In this document: positions 1 to 6,010 of the stretch, in pieces
How the letters are laid out: the number at the start of each line of letters is the position of its first letter
Numbering within the stretch: the stretch's first letter is position 1
Assembly: GCA_002440705.1 (NCBI GenBank)
Contig: DJVA01000052.1
Location: 1 to 34,594, forward strand
Length of the DNA: 34,594 nt
DNA from: Flavobacteriaceae bacterium UBA6268
Lineage (GTDB): Bacteria; Bacteroidota; Bacteroidia; Flavobacteriales; Flavobacteriaceae
Direction of reading: 5' to 3'
Program-made: the position numbers and the translations under genes
Notes under the pieces: model-generated
Database searches by the model: none
What the model was told of the DNA's origin: nothing
What the model saw: only the letters and a program-made list of their open reading frames with translations

Positions 1-1
1 C

Positions 2-64
2 AACGCCTATCCCCAAGCTGCGTATTTTGGTAAAAGAAAAATAGTAACTTTAAACAAACCATAA
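2..64 (+). CDS. 3' end of an unidentified gene (partial)
   Basis: This is an open frame entering from the left edge and ending at TAA 62-64. It gives the 20-residue tail NAYPQAAYFGKRKIVTLNKP. I do not recognise the family. It is treated as real because a diverged copy of the same tail occurs at 661-750, matching at both DNA and protein level (both have AYFG, RK, VTL and a proline near the end). Two copies of the same C-terminus in the same orientation suggest tandem paralogues, one of them now reduced to its tail. The body of the protein lies outside the window. Confidence 0.5.
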   Translation, partial: NAYPQAAYFGKRKIVTLNKP

Positions 65-97
65 AACACTCCGACAAAACCACGGTGGCGGCCTACC

Positions 98-139
98 CTT
101 CGACCCCTCGTCAGGCTCGGGGCAGGCTAGGCTCAGGGT
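98..139. repeat. GC-rich REP-like intergenic repeat
   Basis: A short GC-rich block sits in an otherwise AT-rich intergenic stretch. It contains two direct copies of AGGCTC(G/A)GGG (113-122 and 129-138) and an internal inverted pair CCCC/GGGG. Blocks of the style CCTTCGAC...CAGGCTCGGG are a familiar kind of dispersed extragenic repeat in many bacterial genomes. Membership of a dispersed family here is inference, because only one copy is in view. Confidence 0.45.
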
Positions 140-196
140 TTGACCATTGCTGCCGAAGTGACCGCCCAGGATAATCAATATCGTTGTGCAACATTT

Positions 197-640
197 ATGA
201 AATTCAGAATATTTAAAAATCCTATTGCTACTTTTTTTTTAATAGGACCGATTTTCCTCCTTGCTTGGTTGGTCTTTATAAATATTATTATTGCAGACGG
301 GCGCAGGTTGGAAATAGTCCGAATTGTTGAAAACATAAATCATGAGTACGTTGGAGTTGTAACAAGAAAATATTCCGTAAGGAAAGGAGTTAAACCTACT
401 TTTCTTGAGATCAAAGATCAAAATGGGAAATTTTGGAACATTTCTCCAAATTATGTGGCAACTGAGAATATATCGGTTGGAGATAGTATTGTAAAGATTC
501 GTGGTGAAAATCTAATAAGGGTCAAGACCACAAATGGAACCACCTATCAATTCATCTATGAACTTATTAGTAAATCACAAAGAAATCATCCTGCCTTTCC
601 TGATGAATGGAGCGATAAATGGCCAGAAGCAACTAGATAA
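197..640 (+). CDS. Hypothetical membrane-anchored protein (147 aa)
   Basis: The family is not recognised. The ATG at 197 is chosen over a TTG at 140 because it is followed directly by a short basic segment (MKFRIFKNP) and one strong hydrophobic helix (about residues 11-33). The TTG extension runs back to the edge of the GC-rich repeat and looks non-coding. The remaining ~110 residues are polar and appear beta-rich, with no visible catalytic motif, so a one-TM protein with a soluble outer or cytoplasmic domain is likely. The DNA is visibly richer in A and T than the genes to its right, and it lies between two copies of the same foreign gene tail (2-64 and 661-750). It may therefore have arrived by insertion or recombination. 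It may also be a lineage-specific orphan. Confidence 0.55.
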   Translation: MKFRIFKNPIATFFLIGPIFLLAWLVFINIIIADGRRLEIVRIVENINHEYVGVVTRKYSVRKGVKPTFLEIKDQNGKFWNISPNYVATENISVGDSIVKIRGENLIRVKTTNGTTYQFIYELISKSQRNHPAFPDEWSDKWPEATR

Positions 641-750
641 CACCTTCTGAAAAAATAAACTATGCACCAGAACAATTTTCCCAAACAGCGTATTTTGGTA
701 GCAGAAAAGTTGTGACTTTATTAAATCCGACAAAAAATGGAATCCTGTAA
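637..750 (+). pseudogene. Diverged duplicate of the upstream gene tail
   Basis: After an in-frame TAG at 634-636, a frame with no plausible start runs to TAA at 748-750. Its last part reads FSQTAYFGSRKVVTLLNP, which matches the tail at 2-64 in about two thirds of positions. The nucleotides also match (GCGTATTTTGGTA...AGAAAA...ACTTTA). It is best explained as the surviving 3' end of a second, deleted or interrupted copy of the gene entering from the left. An active gene is unlikely because no start codon or upstream domain remains. Confidence 0.5.
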
Positions 751-755
751 TTTTG
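748..755 (+). promoter_or_regulatory. -7 box TAATTTTG before the M50-like gene
   Basis: This is a perfect match to the Bacteroidota -7 consensus TAnnTTTG. It ends only 6 nt before the ATG at 762, so the transcript would be almost leaderless. No clear -33 TTTG is seen at standard spacing. Confidence 0.4.
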
Positions 756-761
756 ATTGCC

Positions 762-1517
762 ATGAAGCCTTTACTTAACTCCTTTATGATTTCAGCCAGT
801 GTAGGGATAGCTTCCTACATGGGCGCGGACATTGTTCACGAAGTTATTGGGCATGGTGGGGCTGCCCTGCTTGCAGGTTTTGACATTACGCTGTTGACCT
901 CCGTTTATTTTAAAAGCAATCCCGTCAATATCCTTATCAGCATTTGCGGCCCTCTTTCAAATTTGTTGCTTGGGCTCCTGCTTTTTGTTTTGCTAGGCTA
1001 CAGGACCCTAAAGTCCGCTAAAACCCAGTTTTTCCTTATTACCTTAATGGCCTACAATCTGTTCTGGTTTTCCGGTACCCTCGTGCAGTCCGGTTTCAGT
1101 AAGGAAGGCGACTGGTCTTATGCCATGGCTTCCCTGCAAGTAGGAAGTTTGGGCAAGCCACTGCTATGGCTTGTTGGCGTATTGGCCTACTTTATGTCCA
1201 TCAAATTGGTGGCCAACCGATTTTTAAGGCTGCGATTCCAAATTCCAGGGTTACCTATAAAACAAAGTACCTACCAAGCTTACTTTTTTGGGATTATGGC
1301 TGCAATCGCGGCCGGACTCTTTTACACTACAAATCCTTTTGGTGCCGCAGTGGAGGGATTGTTGGAAATGGCAGCATCATTGCCTATATTACTCGTCGTA
1401 AGACGCATGGAACCAAAAACGCCTCCCACCACCCTAAGAAGTCATTGGGTGGTTTATGGTTTGGTAGGGCTTGCCTTTCTATTGTTTTGTTTTACGCTTG
1501 GGAAAGGATTTTATTGA
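762..1517 (+). CDS. M50-like integral membrane protein with HExxxH motif
   Basis: A 251-residue polytopic protein with about seven hydrophobic helices. Near the N-terminus is HEVIGHGG (residues 26-33), followed by GPLSNLLLG at about 63-71. This resembles the zinc-binding helix and the aGPLxN helix of M50 (site-2-type) intramembrane metallopeptidases. The spacing is HExxxH rather than the canonical HExxH, and no NPDG-type third ligand is obvious, so protease activity is uncertain. The start is ATG 762 rather than TTG 753, because a -7 box occupies 748-755. It is first in a run of plus-strand membrane protein genes and has no clear operon partner. Alternative: a non-catalytic M50 relative. Confidence 0.65.
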   Translation: MKPLLNSFMISASVGIASYMGADIVHEVIGHGGAALLAGFDITLLTSVYFKSNPVNILISICGPLSNLLLGLLLFVLLGYRTLKSAKTQFFLITLMAYNLFWFSGTLVQSGFSKEGDWSYAMASLQVGSLGKPLLWLVGVLAYFMSIKLVANRFLRLRFQIPGLPIKQSTYQAYFFGIMAAIAAGLFYTTNPFGAAVEGLLEMAASLPILLVVRRMEPKTPPTTLRSHWVVYGLVGLAFLLFCFTLGKGFY

Positions 1518-1596
1518 GGGTATTGCCAATTAGTTCAATAAACGTAACACTTCCCTGCCCCTTGCGACCTATACTTTGAAACAATCCCCTTTCACT

Positions 1597-1884
1597 ATGC
1601 CTATAGATGGATCGTACGGCCGCTTGAGTGCCCACAACCAACGTTTCAACGAGTTGCGGCGGAAGACCATGGAGCGACGTGAACGTCGCTTAAAATACCA
1701 TCGGCTGCAAACCCTCGATCCTTTGGACGATACTCTAGAGCACAAAGTCATTGATGCCCAGCAACTGAAACGGGTGAAAGCGGAGATTCGCCTAAAGGCC
1801 CGCAAAAAACGACTGAAAACCCTATACCTTTTCCTGTTAGCACTTCTCCTTACCGTTGTAGTGGTGTACTTCTTGGTGGCTTAG
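1597..1884 (+). CDS. Small basic protein with C-terminal membrane anchor (95 aa)
   Basis: The family is not recognised. Residues 1-70 are very rich in Arg, Lys and Glu (ERREERR-like stretches, LKARKKRLK) and should be helical, possibly a coiled coil. Residues ~72-93 form a single hydrophobic helix (LYLFLLALLLTVVVVYFLV) at the C-terminus. That is a tail-anchored topology with a cytoplasmic basic domain. ATG 1597 is preferred to the in-frame TTG at 1576, which overlaps a TA-rich, promoter-like stretch (TATACTTTG, 1570-1578). The gene lies 79 bp after the M50-like gene. Function unknown. Confidence 0.6.
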   Translation: MPIDGSYGRLSAHNQRFNELRRKTMERRERRLKYHRLQTLDPLDDTLEHKVIDAQQLKRVKAEIRLKARKKRLKTLYLFLLALLLTVVVVYFLVA

Positions 1885-2082
1885 CGAAGGTGTCAACATG
1901 CCGCGTAGGCTAATAGTCCTGTGCAATCCTCGATCTTGCACTACGTCCAGAATGACAATAATTGTTTATTGTTAATTGAAAAGTAACGATCCCGTAATAC
2001 TTCATTTTTACTCATAAAATTGGTTATTGCCTGTAATTTGAATATTATTACAGCAAAATCGATTGCCCACCTAATTGCATCT
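1885..2082. other. Intergenic region with a REP-like segment and an inverted repeat
   Basis: No gene is seen. The segment at about 1919-1952 (GCAATCCTCGATCTTGCACT then ACGTCCAGAATGACA) has the form of dispersed extragenic repeats that end in GAATGACA. Further right, CTGTAAT (2031-2037) and ATTACAG (2047-2053) form perfect 7-bp inverted arms with a 9-bp spacer, 29 bp before the RDD gene start. This could be an operator or an mRNA hairpin. Confidence 0.35.
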
Positions 2083-2664
2083 ATGGAAAACCCATTTGAA
2101 CGTGTCATGTCGGAACGCTCCAACGAGGCCCTTATCAAGATCGTGACGGCCGAACGGGAAAAATACCAGCCCGAAGCCCTAGAAGCCGCCGAAGCGGAAA
2201 TCCAAAAACGGAACATTGACACATCCAACTTCGAGGCCCTAACACAACAGGCCACAGTGCAAAAAGAACGTGTTGCTACGGTACATTCCGATGTCGCAGG
2301 CTCTGGACTGCGTCTACTCAATTTCGTAATCGACACCATTATTTGGTTGACCCTCGCGGCCTTGTTCACCTTTCCGCTGAGTGCCAACAACCCGATGCAA
2401 TTGTTGCTGGGTTATGTACTAGTGTTTGCAGCGTTTATTGGGTATTACTACGTTATGGAAACGAAATTCCAACGCACAGTGGGAAAGTTCATGACCAAAA
2501 CCAAGGTGGTGCAAATGGATGGAACCCAACCGTCTAACGGTACCATCTTGGTGCGAACCCTAAGCCGGTTGCTGCCTTTCGACCGACTTTCCTACCTCTT
2601 TGTTAAAAACGGTCTGCACGACTACCTCTCGAAAACTATGGTGGTGAGGGATCGGAAGGAATGA
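2083..2664 (+). CDS. RDD family membrane protein
   Basis: A 193-residue protein. Residues 1-70 are soluble, acidic and helical. Residues 75-190 match the RDD domain: AGSGLRLLNFVIDTIIW supplies the R (77) and first D (84), two hydrophobic helices follow (about 79-97 and 105-125), and the closing motif is GLHDYLSKTMVV (D180). RDD proteins are small multi-pass membrane proteins, mostly of unknown role; some have been linked to ion transport. The start at ATG 2083 removes 21 codons that overlap the upstream inverted repeat and leaves a protein that begins just before the helical N-domain. No operon link is evident. Confidence 0.8.
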   Translation: MENPFERVMSERSNEALIKIVTAEREKYQPEALEAAEAEIQKRNIDTSNFEALTQQATVQKERVATVHSDVAGSGLRLLNFVIDTIIWLTLAALFTFPLSANNPMQLLLGYVLVFAAFIGYYYVMETKFQRTVGKFMTKTKVVQMDGTQPSNGTILVRTLSRLLPFDRLSYLFVKNGLHDYLSKTMVVRDRKE

Positions 2665-2791
2665 TACAATCGCAATTAAAATGTGTATTGACTTTTTTTC
2701 CATGGATTAATTCGAGAAGGTATGCGGAACTGGCGTTTGATTTCCATTGATTTTTATGGTATCTTGGGGAATCCTTTTTAATGTAGCCTCC

Positions 2792-3079
2792 ATGGTTTTT
2801 TCCAAACGACTCACGTACATCCTAGTTGCCATCCCGGTACTTCTTTTGATTCCCTTGGTGGCCATGCAATTTACCGATGAAGTGCACTGGTCCCTAGCCG
2901 ATTTTTTGTTGCTGGGAGCCCTCTTACTACTCCTGGGATTGGCCTTGGAATGGGTACTGCGGAAAGTGCATAAAAGCACACACCGTTGGATCCTGATCCT
3001 AGGATTGCTGTTCGTGTTTGCACTGATTTGGGCTGAATTGGCCGTAGGCCTCCTGGGTACACCCTTTGCCGGAAACTAA
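2792..3079 (+). CDS. Small three-helix membrane protein (95 aa)
   Basis: A short hydrophobic protein with three likely membrane helices (about residues 6-22, 33-53 and 64-83). It has conserved-looking segments between them: VAMQFTDEVHWSLADF, EWVLRKVHK and the C-terminal GLLGTPFAGN. From memory, proteins with this MQFTDEV...WAELAVG...GTPFAG layout recur in flavobacteria, but no function is known to me. ATG 2792 is preferred because it opens with MVFSKRLTYIL, a typical N-terminus before the first helix; in-frame starts at 2747 and 2756 would add an unlikely prefix. It ends 10 bp before the next gene. Confidence 0.65.
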   Translation: MVFSKRLTYILVAIPVLLLIPLVAMQFTDEVHWSLADFLLLGALLLLLGLALEWVLRKVHKSTHRWILILGLLFVFALIWAELAVGLLGTPFAGN

Positions 3080-3089
3080 CGATAATCCC

Positions 3090-3671
3090 ATGAACCCTAA
3101 GACTACTTTCTTTTTCGAAAAACCCTCTCCTTGGCAAGCGTGCTACCGACTCCTGCAGAAAATGGTTTTGGATTGCGGACTCACAGAGGCACTGAAATGG
3201 GGTGTGCCGTGTTATACCTACCGAAACAAAAACGTGGTATTGATGCATGGATTTAATGAGTACTGTGCCTTGCTGTTCCACAAAGGGGCCTTATTGCAGG
3301 ATCCTGAGGGAATTTTGGTGCAACAGACCCAAAACGTGCAATCGGCCCGACAACTGCGCTTTACGTCCGTAAAACAAATCCAAAAACTGGAAGCTACCAT
3401 CAAGGCTTACGTCATGGAAGCTGTGGAAGTGGAGAAAGCTGGGTTGCAAGTGGACCTGAAGAAAACCTCGGAGTTTGATGTGCCGGAAGAACTGTTGGCC
3501 AAATTCGAGGAAGACCCTAATTTCAAGGACGCCTTTGAAGCATTGACCCCCGGGAGACAGCGTGGCTATTTGTTGTTCTTCGCGCAAGCCAAGCAATCCA
3601 AAACCAGAACGGATCGGATTGAGAAATACACCCAAAAGATTTTTGAGGGCAAAGGCTATCAGGAACGCTAA
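3090..3671 (+). CDS. YdeI/OmpD-associated family protein with DUF1801-like N-terminus
   Basis: A 193-residue soluble protein. Residues ~15-110 match the DUF1801 fold (LTEALKWGVPCYTYRNKNVV, then GALLQDPEGIL). Residues ~128-190 match the YdeI/OmdA tail (VPEELLAKFEEDPNFKDAFE, then LTPGRQRGYLLFFAQAKQ and the TR-RIEKY pattern). Proteins with this architecture are widespread in Bacteroidota; their biochemical role is not established, and the 'bacteriocin protection' label comes from weak links. ATG 3090 is used; an in-frame TTG at 3066 lies inside the previous gene. It precedes a second DUF1801 protein by 12 bp, so the two are probably co-transcribed. Confidence 0.8.
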   Translation: MNPKTTFFFEKPSPWQACYRLLQKMVLDCGLTEALKWGVPCYTYRNKNVVLMHGFNEYCALLFHKGALLQDPEGILVQQTQNVQSARQLRFTSVKQIQKLEATIKAYVMEAVEVEKAGLQVDLKKTSEFDVPEELLAKFEEDPNFKDAFEALTPGRQRGYLLFFAQAKQSKTRTDRIEKYTQKIFEGKGYQER

Positions 3672-3683
3672 TTCCTTTATTTA

Positions 3684-4112
3684 ATGAGCTCATTGCAACT
3701 ACTTTCTCACCCAGAAGTTTCGGCCGTGTTTGAACGGTATCCCGAAAAGGCCAAGAAAAAGCTAGCACAGCTACGAACACTTATCCTCTCAGTAGCTGAG
3801 GAGATGCATAACATTTCCTCTTTGGAAGAAACCCTAGCATGGGGCGAACCCAGTTACAAGACCACGATTGGGAGTACGCTGCGAATCGATTGGAAACCGA
3901 AGAAGCCACACCAATGTGGTATGTACTTTCAATGTACCAGCAAACTCATTCCCACCTTTCGAATCCTCTTCCCAAAGGAATTGAATTTTGAAGGCTCGCG
4001 CGCCATCTTATTACCCTTAGACGCACCGCTACCAAAAGAAGTGCTTAAGCCCTGTATTCAAACGGCCTTGCAGTACCATAAGGTGAAGCATTTGCTTATG
4101 CTAGGACTTTAG
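3684..4112 (+). CDS. DUF1801 domain protein (142 aa)
   Basis: A single-domain DUF1801 protein. The hallmark segment SLEETLAWGEPSYKT (about residues 46-60) aligns with LTEALKWGVPCYTYRN of the neighbour at 3090-3671. It is followed by a stretch on a single-letter pattern (LRIDWKPKKPHQCGMYFQ) and a C-terminal helix. Function is unknown; the fold is small and soluble. It sits 12 bp downstream of the YdeI-type gene, so the two related folds form a pair, possibly an old duplication in which one copy gained the YdeI tail. Confidence 0.8.
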   Translation: MSSLQLLSHPEVSAVFERYPEKAKKKLAQLRTLILSVAEEMHNISSLEETLAWGEPSYKTTIGSTLRIDWKPKKPHQCGMYFQCTSKLIPTFRILFPKELNFEGSRAILLPLDAPLPKEVLKPCIQTALQYHKVKHLLMLGL

Positions 4113-4156
4113 TTGAAGTTTTTATCTATGGCATCAAAGGCCGTATTGGCTTTTTG

Positions 4157-4164
4157 TATCTTTA
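4157..4164 (+). promoter_or_regulatory. -7 box TATCTTTA before the HAD gene
   Basis: This is a TAnnTTTG-like box with one mismatch, 13 nt before the ATG at 4178. It supports that start over an in-frame upstream TTG. Confidence 0.35.
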
Positions 4165-4177
4165 CCCAAAAGCAACT

Positions 4178-4795
4178 ATGGCGCAGATCAATACCATTAT
4201 TTTCGACTTGGGCGGGGTACTCATCGACTGGAGCCCCGAATACGTATTCTTGAAAGAATTTCGGGGCAACCGTGAAAAAATGGATTGGTTCCTCAACGAA
4301 ATCTGCGCTTGGGACTGGAACCTCAACCAAGATGCCGGCTATCCCCTTGCCAAGGCCACGGAAGAACGCATAGCCCTCTTTCCAGAATATGAAGCACTGA
4401 TTCGCATGTATTATGGGCGCTGGCACGAGATGTTGGGTCATGCCCACGATGATACCGTGGCCATCCTCAAAGCCTTGGTAGACCATAACGCCTACCGGGT
4501 GTATGCACTGACTAACTGGAGTGGGGAAACCTTTCCCATTGCACGACAGCGCTTTCCTTGGCTGCAATGGTTTGAAGGCATTTTGGTGAGTGGCGAAGAA
4601 GGCCTACGGAAACCCCACCGTGAAATCTATGAGTTAATGCTGGATCGCTATCAAATTGCGCCACACGAAGCTCTTTTTATTGACGACAGCCTTAAAAACA
4701 TCGAGGGTGCCGAAGCCTTGGGCATTCGGGGGATCCATTTCAAGGATGCAGCACAGTTGCAGCAAGCGTTGCATGCCATGGGCATCTCTTTGTAA
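4178..4795 (+). CDS. HAD family phosphatase
   Basis: A 205-residue haloacid dehalogenase-superfamily hydrolase with all four motifs visible: motif I FDLGGVLIDW (D10), motif II LTNWS (111-115), motif III K145 in GLRKPHREIY, and motif IV FIDDS (D169, D170). The helical cap between motifs I and II is of subfamily I type, as in YihX-like sugar-phosphate phosphatases. In motif I the second Asp is replaced by Gly (DLGG), which is usual for the YihX-like group. Substrate cannot be read from sequence; a sugar or nucleotide phosphate is likely. Its neighbour is a PfkB-type kinase 120 bp downstream, which has its own promoter-like box. Confidence 0.85.
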   Translation: MAQINTIIFDLGGVLIDWSPEYVFLKEFRGNREKMDWFLNEICAWDWNLNQDAGYPLAKATEERIALFPEYEALIRMYYGRWHEMLGHAHDDTVAILKALVDHNAYRVYALTNWSGETFPIARQRFPWLQWFEGILVSGEEGLRKPHREIYELMLDRYQIAPHEALFIDDSLKNIEGAEALGIRGIHFKDAAQLQQALHAMGISL

Positions 4796-4875
4796 AATTG
4801 TAAAAAAACAGCGGGACTTTTGGGGATCCGTCATTTTTAAAGGGCATTTATTGCGAATATTTCTTACAATTTTTG

Positions 4876-4883
4876 TAGTTTTC
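4876..4883 (+). promoter_or_regulatory. -7 box TAGTTTTC before the PfkB gene
   Basis: This matches TAnnTTTG in seven of eight positions, 32 nt before the ATG at 4916. A TTG at 4851-4853 lies 22 nt upstream and could serve as the -33 element. Confidence 0.35.
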
Positions 4884-4915
4884 TTGAACGATTCACCGAG
4901 AACGAAACGACCAAG

Positions 4916-5893
4916 ATGAAAAAACTCAAAGTAGCCGTATTGGGCCCCATCCCTAGAGACTATATCATTACCCACAATAACGAAGTAATCCAAAAATACG
5001 GTTGTGCAACCCATACAGCCATTGCCATTTCCAATTTGTTGGGAACCGACGGCGACATCTATCCTGTAACCCATATCCGAAAGCAGGACGAGGCGGCCAT
5101 TAAGGAGTTATTTGGTCCCTATCCCAACATCCATACCGATTACATATCGTCGGAAGCCGACCAAGGGGATGTGATCCAGTTGCGCTTCTTGGACCAAAAC
5201 AAGCGGGTAGAGACCCAGACGGCCTTTATGAAGCCCATCATGCCCGAAGATGTTGCCCCGCTTTTGGATTGTGAAGTGTTCGTTTGCGTTCCCGTAACCG
5301 ATTTTGAAGTACCACTTGAAACCCTTATTTACATCAAAAAACACAGTAACGCTTCCATCGTATTTGATGCCCACGGTCCTACTACGGCCCTTACGGTGCG
5401 TGGCGAACGGGTGACTAAATTCTGGGTAGACCGGGACCTATGGCTCCCCTACATCGATGTATTGAAAATGAATTTGGAAGAAGCCAACTGCAGCTGGTTT
5501 CAGAAGGAGTATTCCCTCGAGGACCTCAAAAACAATGATGAAATCGATCCGGAACAACTCCCGCTCTTTGCTGAATACTGTTTGAAGCAAGGCCTTCGTT
5601 CTTTGTACGTTACCTTGGATTCGCGCGGGGTGATGGTGTACACCCTAAAAAATGATGTCCTGCATCAAGAACTGGTACCTTCGGTGCCCGTAAGTCATGT
5701 GGTCGATACCACAGGTTGTGGCGATTCCTTTGCTGGGGGGATTGCCTTCAGTTTGTTGAAAGCGCCAAACGATTTTATAAAAGCGGCCCAATTTGGAAAT
5801 GCGATGGGAGCACAACGCACCCAAGGGAAGACCTTCGAAGTGTTTAAATCGCTTCCCGAAACCCTTGCCATCTTAGCGCAGGTATATTCGTAA
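4916..5893 (+). CDS. PfkB family carbohydrate/nucleoside kinase
   Basis: A 325-residue ribokinase-fold kinase. The C-terminal PfkB signature is DTTGCGDSFAGG (264-275), with D270 as the expected catalytic base and the anion hole made by its backbone. KMNLEEA (184-190) is the usual mid-domain motif. The family normally reads GAGD; here it is GCGD. The N-terminal signature that usually contains GGxxxNxA reads YGCATHTAIAISN (28-40), so the usual sugar-contacting Asn is a His. This suggests an unusual substrate rather than plain ribose or fructose. Length is normal for the family. It stands alone between a HAD phosphatase and a TonB receptor. Confidence 0.85.
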   Translation: MKKLKVAVLGPIPRDYIITHNNEVIQKYGCATHTAIAISNLLGTDGDIYPVTHIRKQDEAAIKELFGPYPNIHTDYISSEADQGDVIQLRFLDQNKRVETQTAFMKPIMPEDVAPLLDCEVFVCVPVTDFEVPLETLIYIKKHSNASIVFDAHGPTTALTVRGERVTKFWVDRDLWLPYIDVLKMNLEEANCSWFQKEYSLEDLKNNDEIDPEQLPLFAEYCLKQGLRSLYVTLDSRGVMVYTLKNDVLHQELVPSVPVSHVVDTTGCGDSFAGGIAFSLLKAPNDFIKAAQFGNAMGAQRTQGKTFEVFKSLPETLAILAQVYS

Positions 5894-5981
5894 GTTTGGC
5901 TGTGGAATTCCTATTCAATGCCCTGGGGAAATTCTTTGAAATATTAACAGAACTTTGACACAGCTTCCCTAAACCGAAGGT

Positions 5982-5989
5982 TATTTTCG
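5982..5989 (+). promoter_or_regulatory. Promoter-like TATTTTCG with upstream TTTG
   Basis: TATTTTCG resembles the TAnnTTTG -7 box with one mismatch. TTTG at 5954-5957 lies 24 nt upstream and could act as the -33 element. The ATG of the TonB receptor follows at 6011. Confidence 0.35.
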
Positions 5990-6010
5990 TAGTCGTATAC
6001 TAAAAAAACC

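Noticed and set aside
1166..1579. 137-codon frame within and after the M50-like gene
   Set aside because: It overlaps the M50-like gene in another frame and its product has no hydrophobic or domain pattern.
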